Assembly: GCF_000716715.1 (NCBI RefSeq)
Contig: NZ_JNYJ01000045.1
Span: 1-64,000, forward strand
DNA: 64,000 nucleotides
Source of the DNA: Dactylosporangium aurantiacum
Lineage (GTDB): Bacteria > Actinomycetota > Actinomycetes > Mycobacteriales > Micromonosporaceae
Direction of reading: 5' to 3'
Part shown: positions 51,055-58,608 of the stretch, in pieces
Layout: every line of letters starts with the position of its first letter
Position numbering within the stretch: position 1 is the stretch's first letter
The notes under the pieces: generated by a model
The model's input: the letters and a program-made list of their open reading frames with translations, nothing else
Told to the model about the DNA's origin: nothing
Databases searched by the model: none
Program-made: the position numbers and the translations under genes

Positions 51055-52611
51055 TCAGGCGAAGGCGAGCTCGCGCGGCGGGGCGGTGAAGTCGCGGGCC
51101 GGCAGCGGGGCAAGGCCGTCGTGCGCGACCCCGGCGACCACCCCGACGGCGTGCTCGGGCACGCCGGCGTCGAGCTGGGCCGCGCCGGGGTCGAACGCCG
51201 GCGGGGAGGCGATCAGGCCCGCGGTGGCCAGCTGCGGGGCGGCGACCACCACCGAGAAGCCGCGTCGGTCGCTCGTCAGGCCGGACTGCCCGGCCACCGG
51301 GCGGCCGACGGTGTCGTGGACCGTCGTGGTCGCGACGGTGCCGGCGCCGCAGCGGTCGCCGAACGCGGAGCGGTCGCCGACCGGGCACCGAGCGGCGTCG
51401 ATCGCGGCGCGGGCAACCTGCGTGCGGAGCGCCTGCTCGCAACGCGGCCCGACGCCGTCGATCGGCCGGCCGGCGGCGTCGGTGACGCGGGTGACGGGCA
51501 GCGGGTCGCAGCGGGTGCCGTCGGCGGCCAGCGTGGCGTACGCGTTGGCCAGGTCCAGGGCGGTGGTCGCCGACACGCCGACCGTGAACGCGCCCCATGA
51601 CCGGCTGTCCGCCGGTTCGCTCAGCCTCTGGTCCTGCGGGCTGCGGAAGACGATGCCCAGGCGCTGCGCCATGGCGACCGACCGCTCCGCGCCGAGGCGC
51701 TCCTGCAGGGCCACGAAGTAGGTCACCACCGAGTGGCCGAACGCGTCCCACATCGTTCGGCGCCCGGACAGGTACGCCGGGTCGCCGGTGTTGGCCGGGC
51801 ACCAGTACCCGCCGTCGCACGCCACCGGGTTCTGCGGGTCGATGCGGTACTTCGACTGGTACACCCGCTTCGTGTCGATCTCGTGGTCCAGCGTGAGGCC
51901 GCCGTCAAGCGCCGCGGCCAGGGTGAACATCATGAACGGCGCGCCGGCCGCGCCGCCGGGCGTCTCCGCGCTGCCGGAGACGAGCGGGTCCACCACGTCG
52001 GGTCCGGCGGGCCGCCACGCCGGCAGGACGTCGCCCTGGTCCCCGGTCGGGCCTGTCGCCCGGCTCGCGGCCGCGGGGCGGCGGAAGTTGCGGTTGGCGG
52101 CCATCGTCCTGACCAGGCCGGTGCCTGGTTCGATCGCCGCGAGGCTGAACACGTTCGGGTCGCTGACCGGCACGGTCGCGTCGACCCGCTGCTTGGCGCC
52201 GGCCTGCAGCCGCGGGTCGAGCGAGCCGTTGACGCGGTACCCGCCGTGCCGCAGCCGCTCGAGCCGCTGGGCCGGGTCGGTCCCGAAGGCTTCCTGCCCC
52301 CGCCACCAGGTGACGAAGTAGTCGCAGAAGTAGCCCCAGTCGTTGACCGATGCGCGCAGGCAGCTGTCCTGTGGCTCGTCGGTGTCGAACCGGGCGATCA
52401 GGGTCGTGCCGTCGGCCGCGTACAGCTCCGACGGCAGTGCCGTGGCCGGCGCGGGCCGCCTGGGCGGGTCCTCGCCCCTGGACCGCCACGGCACGACGCC
52501 CGCCGCGGCGGCCAGCACAACGACCGCCGCCACCACCAGTGTGCGCCGCCCGCCGGTGGCCGGCCCGCGTGCCGACTCGATGATCGATTCGCTCGTCGAC
52601 GCGCCCGTCAT
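51055..52611 (-). CDS. Penicillin-binding-protein-like pseudoenzyme
   Basis: 518 aa. One N-terminal anchor (TLVVAAVVVLAAAAGVV), then a short PBP-type linker domain (SLDPRLQAGAKQRVDATV) and a transpeptidase fold; no glycosyltransferase domain. The three catalytic motifs are lost: SxxK is replaced in GAPFMMFTLAAAL near residue 222 (family GSTFKPFTLAAAL), SxN by SVV near 292 (HSVVTYFVALQ), and KTG by QSG near 440 (VAGQSGLTSD). It should fold like a PonA-type transpeptidase but cannot acylate. Possible roles: scaffold, regulator or beta-lactam-blind decoy. ATG 52611 has GGGGGG 4 nt upstream. Confidence 0.82.
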   Translation of the reverse strand: MTGASTSESIIESARGPATGGRRTLVVAAVVVLAAAAGVVPWRSRGEDPPRRPAPATALPSELYAADGTTLIARFDTDEPQDSCLRASVNDWGYFCDYFVTWWRGQEAFGTDPAQRLERLRHGGYRVNGSLDPRLQAGAKQRVDATVPVSDPNVFSLAAIEPGTGLVRTMAANRNFRRPAAASRATGPTGDQGDVLPAWRPAGPDVVDPLVSGSAETPGGAAGAPFMMFTLAAALDGGLTLDHEIDTKRVYQSKYRIDPQNPVACDGGYWCPANTGDPAYLSGRRTMWDAFGHSVVTYFVALQERLGAERSVAMAQRLGIVFRSPQDQRLSEPADSRSWGAFTVGVSATTALDLANAYATLAADGTRCDPLPVTRVTDAAGRPIDGVGPRCEQALRTQVARAAIDAARCPVGDRSAFGDRCGAGTVATTTVHDTVGRPVAGQSGLTSDRRGFSVVVAAPQLATAGLIASPPAFDPGAAQLDAGVPEHAVGVVAGVAHDGLAPLPARDFTAPPRELAFA

Positions 52612-52711
52612 GATCCCCCCGTTGCAGCTGCCCGACAGGGGTTGGATGCTATCGACTGCCGTCACCGCCCGCTGACCCGTAGGCGCGCCCGGCAGCCCGC
52701 CATGCGGCGCC

Positions 52712-53200
52712 TCAGGCCGCCGCGGCGCGGGGGCGGCGCGCGAGGGTGACGCCGGCGCCGACGGGGCCGGCGACGAGGAAGAACAGTCCCAGGAAGCCGA
52801 AGACGAGCGTGTTGTCCTTCGGCGTGTCGTCGGAGGTCACCGTGAGGCCGGCCGCCTCGATCCGGACCGGTTCGCCGCGATACAGGGTCACCCGCACCGC
52901 ACGGCCACCGGCCGGCGGGACGTCGCGGGAGATGACGGTGCTCATGGTCAGCTGCCGCCCGGCGAGATCCAAGGTCGCATGGTCGCTCGTGAGCTCGGTG
53001 AGCGTCGCGTCGAGCACGGCCCGGCACCGCGCCCTGGTGAGCTCCTGCCCCTGCGCGCAGGGCGGGGCGTCACGCATTCGCCGGTCCTCCACGTCGCTGC
53101 GCCAGGCGACCAGCAGCGACGCGGCGCCGGCCACGGTCGTCGCGGCCACCGCCGCGATCAGGCCCCGGTTGGACGGCGGAGCGACGTACGCACGCACCAT
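52712..53200 (-). CDS. Two-TM membrane protein, unknown function
   Basis: 162 aa. N-terminal helix GLIAAVAATTVAGAASLLVAW, an external region with two Cys (PPCAQGQELTRARCR), and a C-terminal helix TLVFGFLGLFFLVAGPVGAGV. No family recognised. ATG 53200 was preferred because GACAAT, a -10-like hexamer, lies 6 nt upstream. 100 bp upstream of the PBP-like gene in the same direction, possibly cotranscribed. Confidence 0.6.
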   Translation of the reverse strand: MVRAYVAPPSNRGLIAAVAATTVAGAASLLVAWRSDVEDRRMRDAPPCAQGQELTRARCRAVLDATLTELTSDHATLDLAGRQLTMSTVISRDVPPAGGRAVRVTLYRGEPVRIEAAGLTVTSDDTPKDNTLVFGFLGLFFLVAGPVGAGVTLARRPRAAAA

Positions 53201-53310
53201 GCCCGCATTGTCCGCCACGGCGCCGGCGGCCGCTGTCCGTCCAGGCGGCACACCCCGGGTAACGAACGGCCGCCGCGCCGGGTGGGAGGCGTGGCGTTCG
53301 GGTCAGCACA

Positions 53311-53346
53311 GCATCAGCCCTGGAGGGGCCCCTCCAGGGCTGATGC
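53311..53346. repeat. 36-bp perfect palindrome in divergent intergenic region
   Basis: GCATCAGCCCTGGAGGGG (53311-53328) followed without spacer by its exact complement (53329-53346). It sits in the 404-bp gap between divergent genes (53201-53604), where a terminator is not expected. The rest of that gap holds two copies of the candidate fucose operator and a CTGTCGCTT/AAGCGACAG hairpin (53489-53513). Confidence 0.9.
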
Positions 53347-53448
53347 CTACCCTGCTCCGCGTCGGCGTCGCGTCACAGGGTGTCGTCCGCAGGTCTGCGA
53401 GCGGTGGGTCCGCTCATCGAACCATGGACAACCCTCGACACCGAGTGA

Positions 53449-53462
53449 ACATCGGAGGTATC
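53449..53462 (+). promoter_or_regulatory. Candidate fucose-regulon operator, copy 2
   Basis: ACATCGGAGGTATC, 12 of 14 bases identical to the site at 53559. Both are preceded by two or three As/Gs (GAACATCGGA and AAACATCGGA). Confidence 0.4.
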
Positions 53463-53531
53463 TCTTCGTCAAGAAGGGTTCCGAACTTCTGTCGCTTCGA
53501 ACAAAAGCGACAGCGTCCAAGATTTTGCCCC

Positions 53532-53572
53532 TTGCCTCCCGCCGCCCACGCCTGCTAAACATCGGATGTCTC
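53532..53572 (+). promoter_or_regulatory. Promoter and operator (copy 3) of fuconate dehydratase gene
   Basis: ACATCGGATGTCTC at 53559-53572 contains a perfect 5-1-5 dyad (ACATC-G-GATGT). It overlaps a possible -10 TAAACA (53556-53561), with -35 TTGCCT at 53532-53537 (18-bp spacer). A bound repressor would cover the -10 and transcription start. Confidence 0.55.
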
Positions 53573-53604
53573 AGCCGGCAGTGGTACCGATCGAGGGAGG
53601 GGCC

Positions 53605-54960
53605 GTGACCCACCGCTTCGTGTCGCTGGACACCTACGACGTGCGGTTCCCGACCTCACGGGAGTTCGACGGCTCCGACGCGATGAACGCCGACCCCGAC
53701 TACTCGGCCGCCTATGTGGTCCTACGAACCGACGCCGTCGGCGGCGGCGAGGCGGGCGGCGAGTCCACCGAGGGGCACGGGTTCGCGTTCACCATCGGCC
53801 GGGGCAACGACGTGCAGACCGCGGCGATCGAGGCGCTTCGGCCGTATCTCGTCGGACGTCTGATGAAGGAGGTGCTCGACGACCTCGGCGGGCTGTACCG
53901 GGAGCTGGTCTACGACTCGCAGCTGCGCTGGCTCGGGCCGGAGAAGGGTGTCATGCACATGGCGATCTCGGCGGTCGTCAACGCGCTGTGGGACCTCAAG
54001 GCCAAGCGGGCCGGCCTGCCCCTGTGGCAGCTGCTGTCGGCCATGTCGCCGGAGGAGCTGGTCGACCTGGTCGACTTCCGCTACCTCAGCGACGCCCTGA
54101 CGCCGCAGGAGGCGCTGCGGCTGCTGCGCCGCGGCGAGCGGGGGCGGCAGGAGCGGGTGCAGGCGCTGCTGGCCGGCGGCTACCCCGCGTACGCCACGTC
54201 ACCCGGCTGGCTCGGCTACGACGACGCCAAGCTCGAACGGCTCTGCCGGGAGGCCCTGGCGGCCGGGTTCACGCACATCAAGCTCAAGGTCGGCGCCGAT
54301 CTCGACGACGACCTGCGCCGCATGCGGATCGCCCGGCAGGTGTGCGGCCCGGGCGTACGGATCGCGATCGACGCCAACCAGCGGTGGGACGTCGGCACCG
54401 CGGTCGAGTGGGTCGAGGCGCTCGCGCCGTTCGACCCGTGGTGGGTGGAGGAGCCCACCTCGCCCGACGACGTGGTCGGGCACGCGGCGATCGCCCGGCG
54501 GATCGCGCCGATCCCGGTCGCCACCGGTGAGCACGTCCAGAACCGGGTCGTGTTCAAGCAGCTGCTGCAGCTCAACGCCGTCTCGTTCGTCCAGCTCGAC
54601 GCCGCCCGCGTCGCCGGGGTCAACGAGAACGTCGCGATCCTGCTGCTGGCGGCGAAGTTCGGCGTCCCCGTCTGCCCGCACGCCGGTGGCGTCGGGCTGT
54701 GCGAGCTCGTGCAGCACCTGTCGATGTTCGACTACGTCGCGGTGTCCGGTTCGATGCACGACCGGGCCATCGAGTACGTCGACCATCTGCACGAGCACTT
54801 CACCGACCCGGTGCGCATGCACCGGGGGCACTACCTGGCGCCGCTCGCACCAGGGTTCAGCTCCACCATGCGGGCGGAGAGCCGGGCGCGCTACGCGTTT
54901 CCGGACGGCCCCGTCTGGCGTGCCGGCGCCGACGCCGCCGGCGCGTCCCCGAGCCGCTGA
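53605..54960 (+). CDS. fucD: L-fuconate dehydratase (enolase superfamily)
   Basis: 451 aa. Dehydrates L-fuconate to 2-keto-3-deoxy-L-fuconate in the non-phosphorylating fucose pathway. Specific family blocks: [48 protein letters not shown]. Superfamily residues: Lys in HIKLKVG, metal ligands in [15 protein letters not shown] and ATGEHVQNR, and catalytic His in [12 protein letters not shown] 53605 has GGGAGGGG close upstream; the in-frame ATG at 53566 lies inside the operator and has no ribosome-binding site. First gene of an operon with a sugar ABC transporter. Other pathway genes are not in the window. Confidence 0.93.
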   Translation: MTHRFVSLDTYDVRFPTSREFDGSDAMNADPDYSAAYVVLRTDAVGGGEAGGESTEGHGFAFTIGRGNDVQTAAIEALRPYLVGRLMKEVLDDLGGLYRELVYDSQLRWLGPEKGVMHMAISAVVNALWDLKAKRAGLPLWQLLSAMSPEELVDLVDFRYLSDALTPQEALRLLRRGERGRQERVQALLAGGYPAYATSPGWLGYDDAKLERLCREALAAGFTHIKLKVGADLDDDLRRMRIARQVCGPGVRIAIDANQRWDVGTAVEWVEALAPFDPWWVEEPTSPDDVVGHAAIARRIAPIPVATGEHVQNRVVFKQLLQLNAVSFVQLDAARVAGVNENVAILLLAAKFGVPVCPHAGGVGLCELVQHLSMFDYVAVSGSMHDRAIEYVDHLHEHFTDPVRMHRGHYLAPLAPGFSSTMRAESRARYAFPDGPVWRAGADAAGASPSR

Positions 54961-54987
54961 ACACCCACACCCCTTGAGGATCCCGCC

Positions 54988-56031
54988 ATGAACCTGTTAC
55001 GACCGGCCCTGCTGGCCACCGCCCTGGTCGTGTCCCTCGCCGCCTGCGACTCCGGCACCGCCCCGGGCACCGCCGCGTCCGGCGGCGCGCAGGGTGCCCC
55101 GATCGCGGTCGACCTGCCCCGCGCCGACTCCGACTTCTGGAACTCCTACGCGAAGTACATCCCGCGGTTCGCCAAGGACAGCGGGCTGAACCTGATGACG
55201 CCGACGAACTCGCAGAACGACATCGCGAAGCTGGTGGCGAACACGCAGGCGCTGACCAGCCAGGGCGCGAAGGCGATCGTGATGGCGCCGCAGGACACCG
55301 GCGCGATCGCGACCACGCTGGCGCAGCTGGAGCAGAGGAAGATCCCCGTCGTCGCCGTCGACACCCGCCCAGACAAGGGCAACGTGTACATGGTGGTCCG
55401 CGCCGACAACCGCGCGTACGGGCAGAAGGCGTGCGAGTTCCTCGGCGCGAAGCTCGGCGGCAAGGGCAAGGTGATCGAGTTCCAGGGCGCCCTGTCCAGC
55501 GTGAACGGCCGGGACCGCTCCGAGGCCTTCGCCGAGTGCATGAGCAGCAAGTTCCCCGGCATCACCGTCTTCGCCGAGCCGACGGACTGGGAGGGTGCCA
55601 AGGCCTCGGCCGCGCTGCAGACCCGCCTCGCCCAGCACCCCGACATCAACGGCATCTACATGCAGGCCGGCGGCGTGTTCCTGGCCCCGACGCTGCAGCT
55701 GCTGCGCACCAAGAACCTGCTGGTCCCGCCGAGCGACCCGAAGCACATCTTCGTCGTGTCCAACGACGGCATCCCGCAGGAGTTCGACGCGATCCGCAAG
55801 GGCGAGATCGACGCCACCGTGTCGCAGCCGGCCGATTTGTACGCCAAGTACGCGCTGTTCTACGCCAAGGCCGCGGTGGACGGCAGGACGTTCCAGCCCG
55901 GCAAGACCGACCACGGCAGCACCATCGTCCAGGTCCGCGACGGGCTCCTCGAGGACCAGCTGCCCGCCCCGCTCGTCACCAAGGACAACGTCGACGACTC
56001 GACGTTGTGGGGCAACCAGATCGGCAAGTGA
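54988..56031 (+). CDS. Sugar ABC transporter binding lipoprotein (RbsB-like)
   Basis: 347 aa. Lipoprotein signal with lipobox SLAAC (Cys20), then a periplasmic-binding-protein type 1 domain (DFWNSYAKYI..., VVAVDTRPDKGNVYMVVRADN, FVVSNDGIPQEFDAIRKGEIDATVSQP). It captures a sugar outside the cell for the permease. GAGGATC-type Shine-Dalgarno precedes the ATG. Directly downstream of the fuconate dehydratase gene, so fucose or a fucose-containing sugar is the likely ligand; that is inference from context. Confidence 0.9.
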   Translation: MNLLRPALLATALVVSLAACDSGTAPGTAASGGAQGAPIAVDLPRADSDFWNSYAKYIPRFAKDSGLNLMTPTNSQNDIAKLVANTQALTSQGAKAIVMAPQDTGAIATTLAQLEQRKIPVVAVDTRPDKGNVYMVVRADNRAYGQKACEFLGAKLGGKGKVIEFQGALSSVNGRDRSEAFAECMSSKFPGITVFAEPTDWEGAKASAALQTRLAQHPDINGIYMQAGGVFLAPTLQLLRTKNLLVPPSDPKHIFVVSNDGIPQEFDAIRKGEIDATVSQPADLYAKYALFYAKAAVDGRTFQPGKTDHGSTIVQVRDGLLEDQLPAPLVTKDNVDDSTLWGNQIGK

Positions 56032-57536
56032 TGACCGACGCGACCGGCGCCTCCACCGCCCCGGCGGTGGAGGCCGTCCACACGAGCAAACGCTTCGGCG
56101 CCACCACGGCGCTGCACGACGTGTCGCTGGCGATCGCGCCCGGCAGCACCCACGCCCTCGTGGGCCGCAACGGCGCCGGCAAGTCGACGCTGGTGTCGCT
56201 GCTGACCGGGTTGCAGGGCCCGGACTCCGGCGCGGTGGCCTTCGACGGCCGCCCGGCGCCGCCGGTGTCGGACCGGGCCGCGTGGCGCAGCCGCGTCGCG
56301 TGTGTGTTCCAGCGGTCCACCATCATCCCGGACCTGTCGGTGGCGGAGAACCTGTTCCTCAACCGCCAGGGCGACCTGGTGCGCTGGGGCGCGCTGCGCC
56401 GGCGGGCGGCGCGGCTGCTGGAGGAGTACGCCGTCGACGTCGACCCGGCGGCCCGCGCCGGTGACCTCGGCGTCGAGCAGCGGCAGCTGGTGGAGATCGC
56501 GCGGGCGCTGTCGCAGGGCGCCCGCTTCATCATCCTCGACGAGCCGACCGCCCGGCTCGACGCGACCGCGATCGACCGGCTCTTCGGCCGGCTGCGGGCG
56601 CTGTCCGCGACCGGGGTGACGATGCTGTTCATCTCGCACCACCTGCAGGAGGTGTACGCGGTCTGCGACACGGTGACCGTGCTGCGCGACGCGCGGCACG
56701 TGCTGACCGCGCCGGTCGCCGACGTCGACCACGACGCGCTGGTCGCCGCGATGACGGGCGAGGCGGTGGGCCTCACCGCCGTCGAGCCGCGGCCACCGGT
56801 CGCCGCGGGCACCCCGGTCGCGCTGCGGCTGTCCGGGTTGACGCTGCGGGACTCGTACACCTCGATCGACGTCGACGTGCGCGCCGGCGAGATCGTCGGG
56901 GTCACCGGCTCCGGCAGCAGCGGCAAGGTCGCCCTGGCCGAGACGGTCGGCGGGCTGCGGCGGGCCACCGCCGGGACGGTCACGGTGGCCGGCAGGCCGG
57001 TGCCGCCGGGCAGCGTGCCGGCCGCGCTCGCCGCGGGGATCGGCCTGGTGCCGCAGGACCGGCACCGCGAAGGGCTCGTCCCGCTGCTGTCGGTGGCCGA
57101 GAACGCCACCCTGCCGATCGCCGCGTCGTTCGGCCCGCTCGGGTACGTCTCCCCGGGCCGGCGGACCGCGACCGCGCGGGCGTTCATCGACCGGTACGAC
57201 ATCCGCACGTCGGGGCCGTCGGCGCCGGTGAGCAGCCTGTCCGGCGGCAACGCGCAGAAGGTCGTGCTCGCCCGCGCCCTGAGCGCGTCGCCGTCGGTGC
57301 TCGTCCTGATCAACCCGACCGCCGGGGTCGACGTGCGTTCCAAGGAGTCCCTGCTCGGCGCGGTGCGCACCGCCGCCGGCGACGGCACCGCGGTGCTGAT
57401 GGTCTCCGACGAGCTCGACGACCTGCGCCACTGCGACCGGGTCCTCGTCATGTTCCACGGCCGCGTCGTCGCGGCCCTGCCCGCAGGGTGGAGCGACACC
57501 GAGGTGGTCGCCGCCGTCGAAGGAGTCTCCCAATGA
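56031..57536 (+). CDS. Sugar ABC transporter ATPase (RbsA-like, two NBDs)
   Basis: 501 aa. First NBD: Walker A GRNGAGKST, Walker B FIILDEPTARLD. Second NBD: degenerate Walker A (TGSGSSGKVAL), signature LSGGNAQKV, and LINPTAGVDV in place of DEPTRGID. A degenerate second site is normal in RbsA/MglA-type proteins. ATG at 56031 overlaps the stop of the binding-protein gene by one base (TGATG). Confidence 0.92.
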   Translation: MTDATGASTAPAVEAVHTSKRFGATTALHDVSLAIAPGSTHALVGRNGAGKSTLVSLLTGLQGPDSGAVAFDGRPAPPVSDRAAWRSRVACVFQRSTIIPDLSVAENLFLNRQGDLVRWGALRRRAARLLEEYAVDVDPAARAGDLGVEQRQLVEIARALSQGARFIILDEPTARLDATAIDRLFGRLRALSATGVTMLFISHHLQEVYAVCDTVTVLRDARHVLTAPVADVDHDALVAAMTGEAVGLTAVEPRPPVAAGTPVALRLSGLTLRDSYTSIDVDVRAGEIVGVTGSGSSGKVALAETVGGLRRATAGTVTVAGRPVPPGSVPAALAAGIGLVPQDRHREGLVPLLSVAENATLPIAASFGPLGYVSPGRRTATARAFIDRYDIRTSGPSAPVSSLSGGNAQKVVLARALSASPSVLVLINPTAGVDVRSKESLLGAVRTAAGDGTAVLMVSDELDDLRHCDRVLVMFHGRVVAALPAGWSDTEVVAAVEGVSQ

Positions 57537-58525
57537 CCACAGTCCCGGCCCGGCTGTCCGGGATCCGCCTGGCCAGGATGCGGGACCTGACCCTCGTCCC
57601 GGCGATCGTCGTGCTGCTCGTCGTCGGCGCCGTCGTCGACCCGGTGTTCCTGTCCAGCGCCAACATCGTCAACGTCCTGCAGCAGCAGACCGAGCTGTCG
57701 CTGCTGGTCCTCGCCGAGACGGTCATCCTGATCGGCGGCCGGTTCGACCTGTCACTGGAGTCGACCGTCGGGCTCGCCCCGGCGCTGGGCGTCGCGCTGG
57801 TCATCCCCGCCGCCAGCAACGGCCTCGGCACGTCGTGGCCCTCGGCCCTGGCGGTGCCGATCATCCTGCTGGTCGGGCTGCTCGTCGGCGCGCTCAACGG
57901 CCTGCTGATCCTGCGGTTCGGGCTGTCGGCGTTCATCGTGACGCTCGGCATGCTCATCGTGCTGCGGGGCCTGCAGATCGGCATCACCGGCGGGCAGAAC
58001 CTGTTCGAGCTGCCGCCGTCGGTGCTGTACCTCGGCAACGCCACGTGGCTCGGGCTGCCGCTGTCGATCTGGCTGTGCGGCCTGCTGTTCGCCCTCGGCA
58101 TCGCGGCGCTCGGCTGGTTCCGCCACGGCCGCGCGGTCTACGCCATCGGCGGCAACGTCGACGCGGCCCGCGCCGCCGGCATCCGCAGCGACCGGGTCAT
58201 CTGGATCGTCTTCATGGTCGGCGGGGTCCTCGCCGCCCTGGCGGGCCTGCTGATGACCGGCCGGCTCGGCTCCGTCGCCGCCGCCCAGGGCCAGGGCATG
58301 ATCTTCACCGTGTTCGCCGCGGCCGTCATCGGCGGCGTCAGCATGGACGGCGGCAAGGGCACCCTGTTCGGGGCGCTGTGCGGCGTGCTGGTCCTCGGCC
58401 TGATCAACAACATCCTGACCCTGGCGGGTGTCTCCGCCCAGTGGATCCAGGCGGTGTACGGCCTGATCATCCTCGTCGCGCTGATCCTGGCCCGGGTCAC
58501 CACCGGCAAGGCGCAGGACTCGTAG
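57533..58525 (+). CDS. Sugar ABC transporter permease (RbsC-like)
   Basis: 330 aa with 8-10 transmembrane helices of the BPD_transp_2 family. Signatures: GGRFDLSLESTVGLAPALG (family GGIDLSVG), FIVTLGMLIVLRGL, AIGGNVDAARAAGI and VIGGVSMDGGKGTLFGALCG. Overlaps the ATPase stop by 4 bp. Last gene of the fuconate dehydratase-transporter operon; a strong terminator follows. Confidence 0.93.
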   Translation: MTTVPARLSGIRLARMRDLTLVPAIVVLLVVGAVVDPVFLSSANIVNVLQQQTELSLLVLAETVILIGGRFDLSLESTVGLAPALGVALVIPAASNGLGTSWPSALAVPIILLVGLLVGALNGLLILRFGLSAFIVTLGMLIVLRGLQIGITGGQNLFELPPSVLYLGNATWLGLPLSIWLCGLLFALGIAALGWFRHGRAVYAIGGNVDAARAAGIRSDRVIWIVFMVGGVLAALAGLLMTGRLGSVAAAQGQGMIFTVFAAAVIGGVSMDGGKGTLFGALCGVLVLGLINNILTLAGVSAQWIQAVYGLIILVALILARVTTGKAQDS

Positions 58526-58539
58526 CGCCGGCACGGACC

Positions 58540-58581
58540 GGCATGGTGGGCGGTGTCTTGGCGGTCACCGCCCACCATGCC
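58540..58581. terminator. Terminator after sugar transporter operon, 16-bp stem
   Basis: GGCATGGTGGGCGGTG (58540-58555), 10-nt loop, perfect complement 58566-58581; between the convergent permease and DUF4132 genes. Confidence 0.92.
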
Positions 58582-58608
58582 CCGGCGCGTCGCCGGGGCG
58601 GACGGCCC

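Noticed and set aside
53566..53604. Upstream ATG of the fuconate dehydratase gene
   Set aside because: It falls within the operator dyad and the predicted -10/start region, with no ribosome-binding site; GTG 53605 has a strong one and matches the family N-terminus.
56031..57536. Degenerate second Walker A of the sugar ABC ATPase as a sign of inactivation
   Set aside because: RbsA/MglA-type transporters normally have one degenerate nucleotide site.
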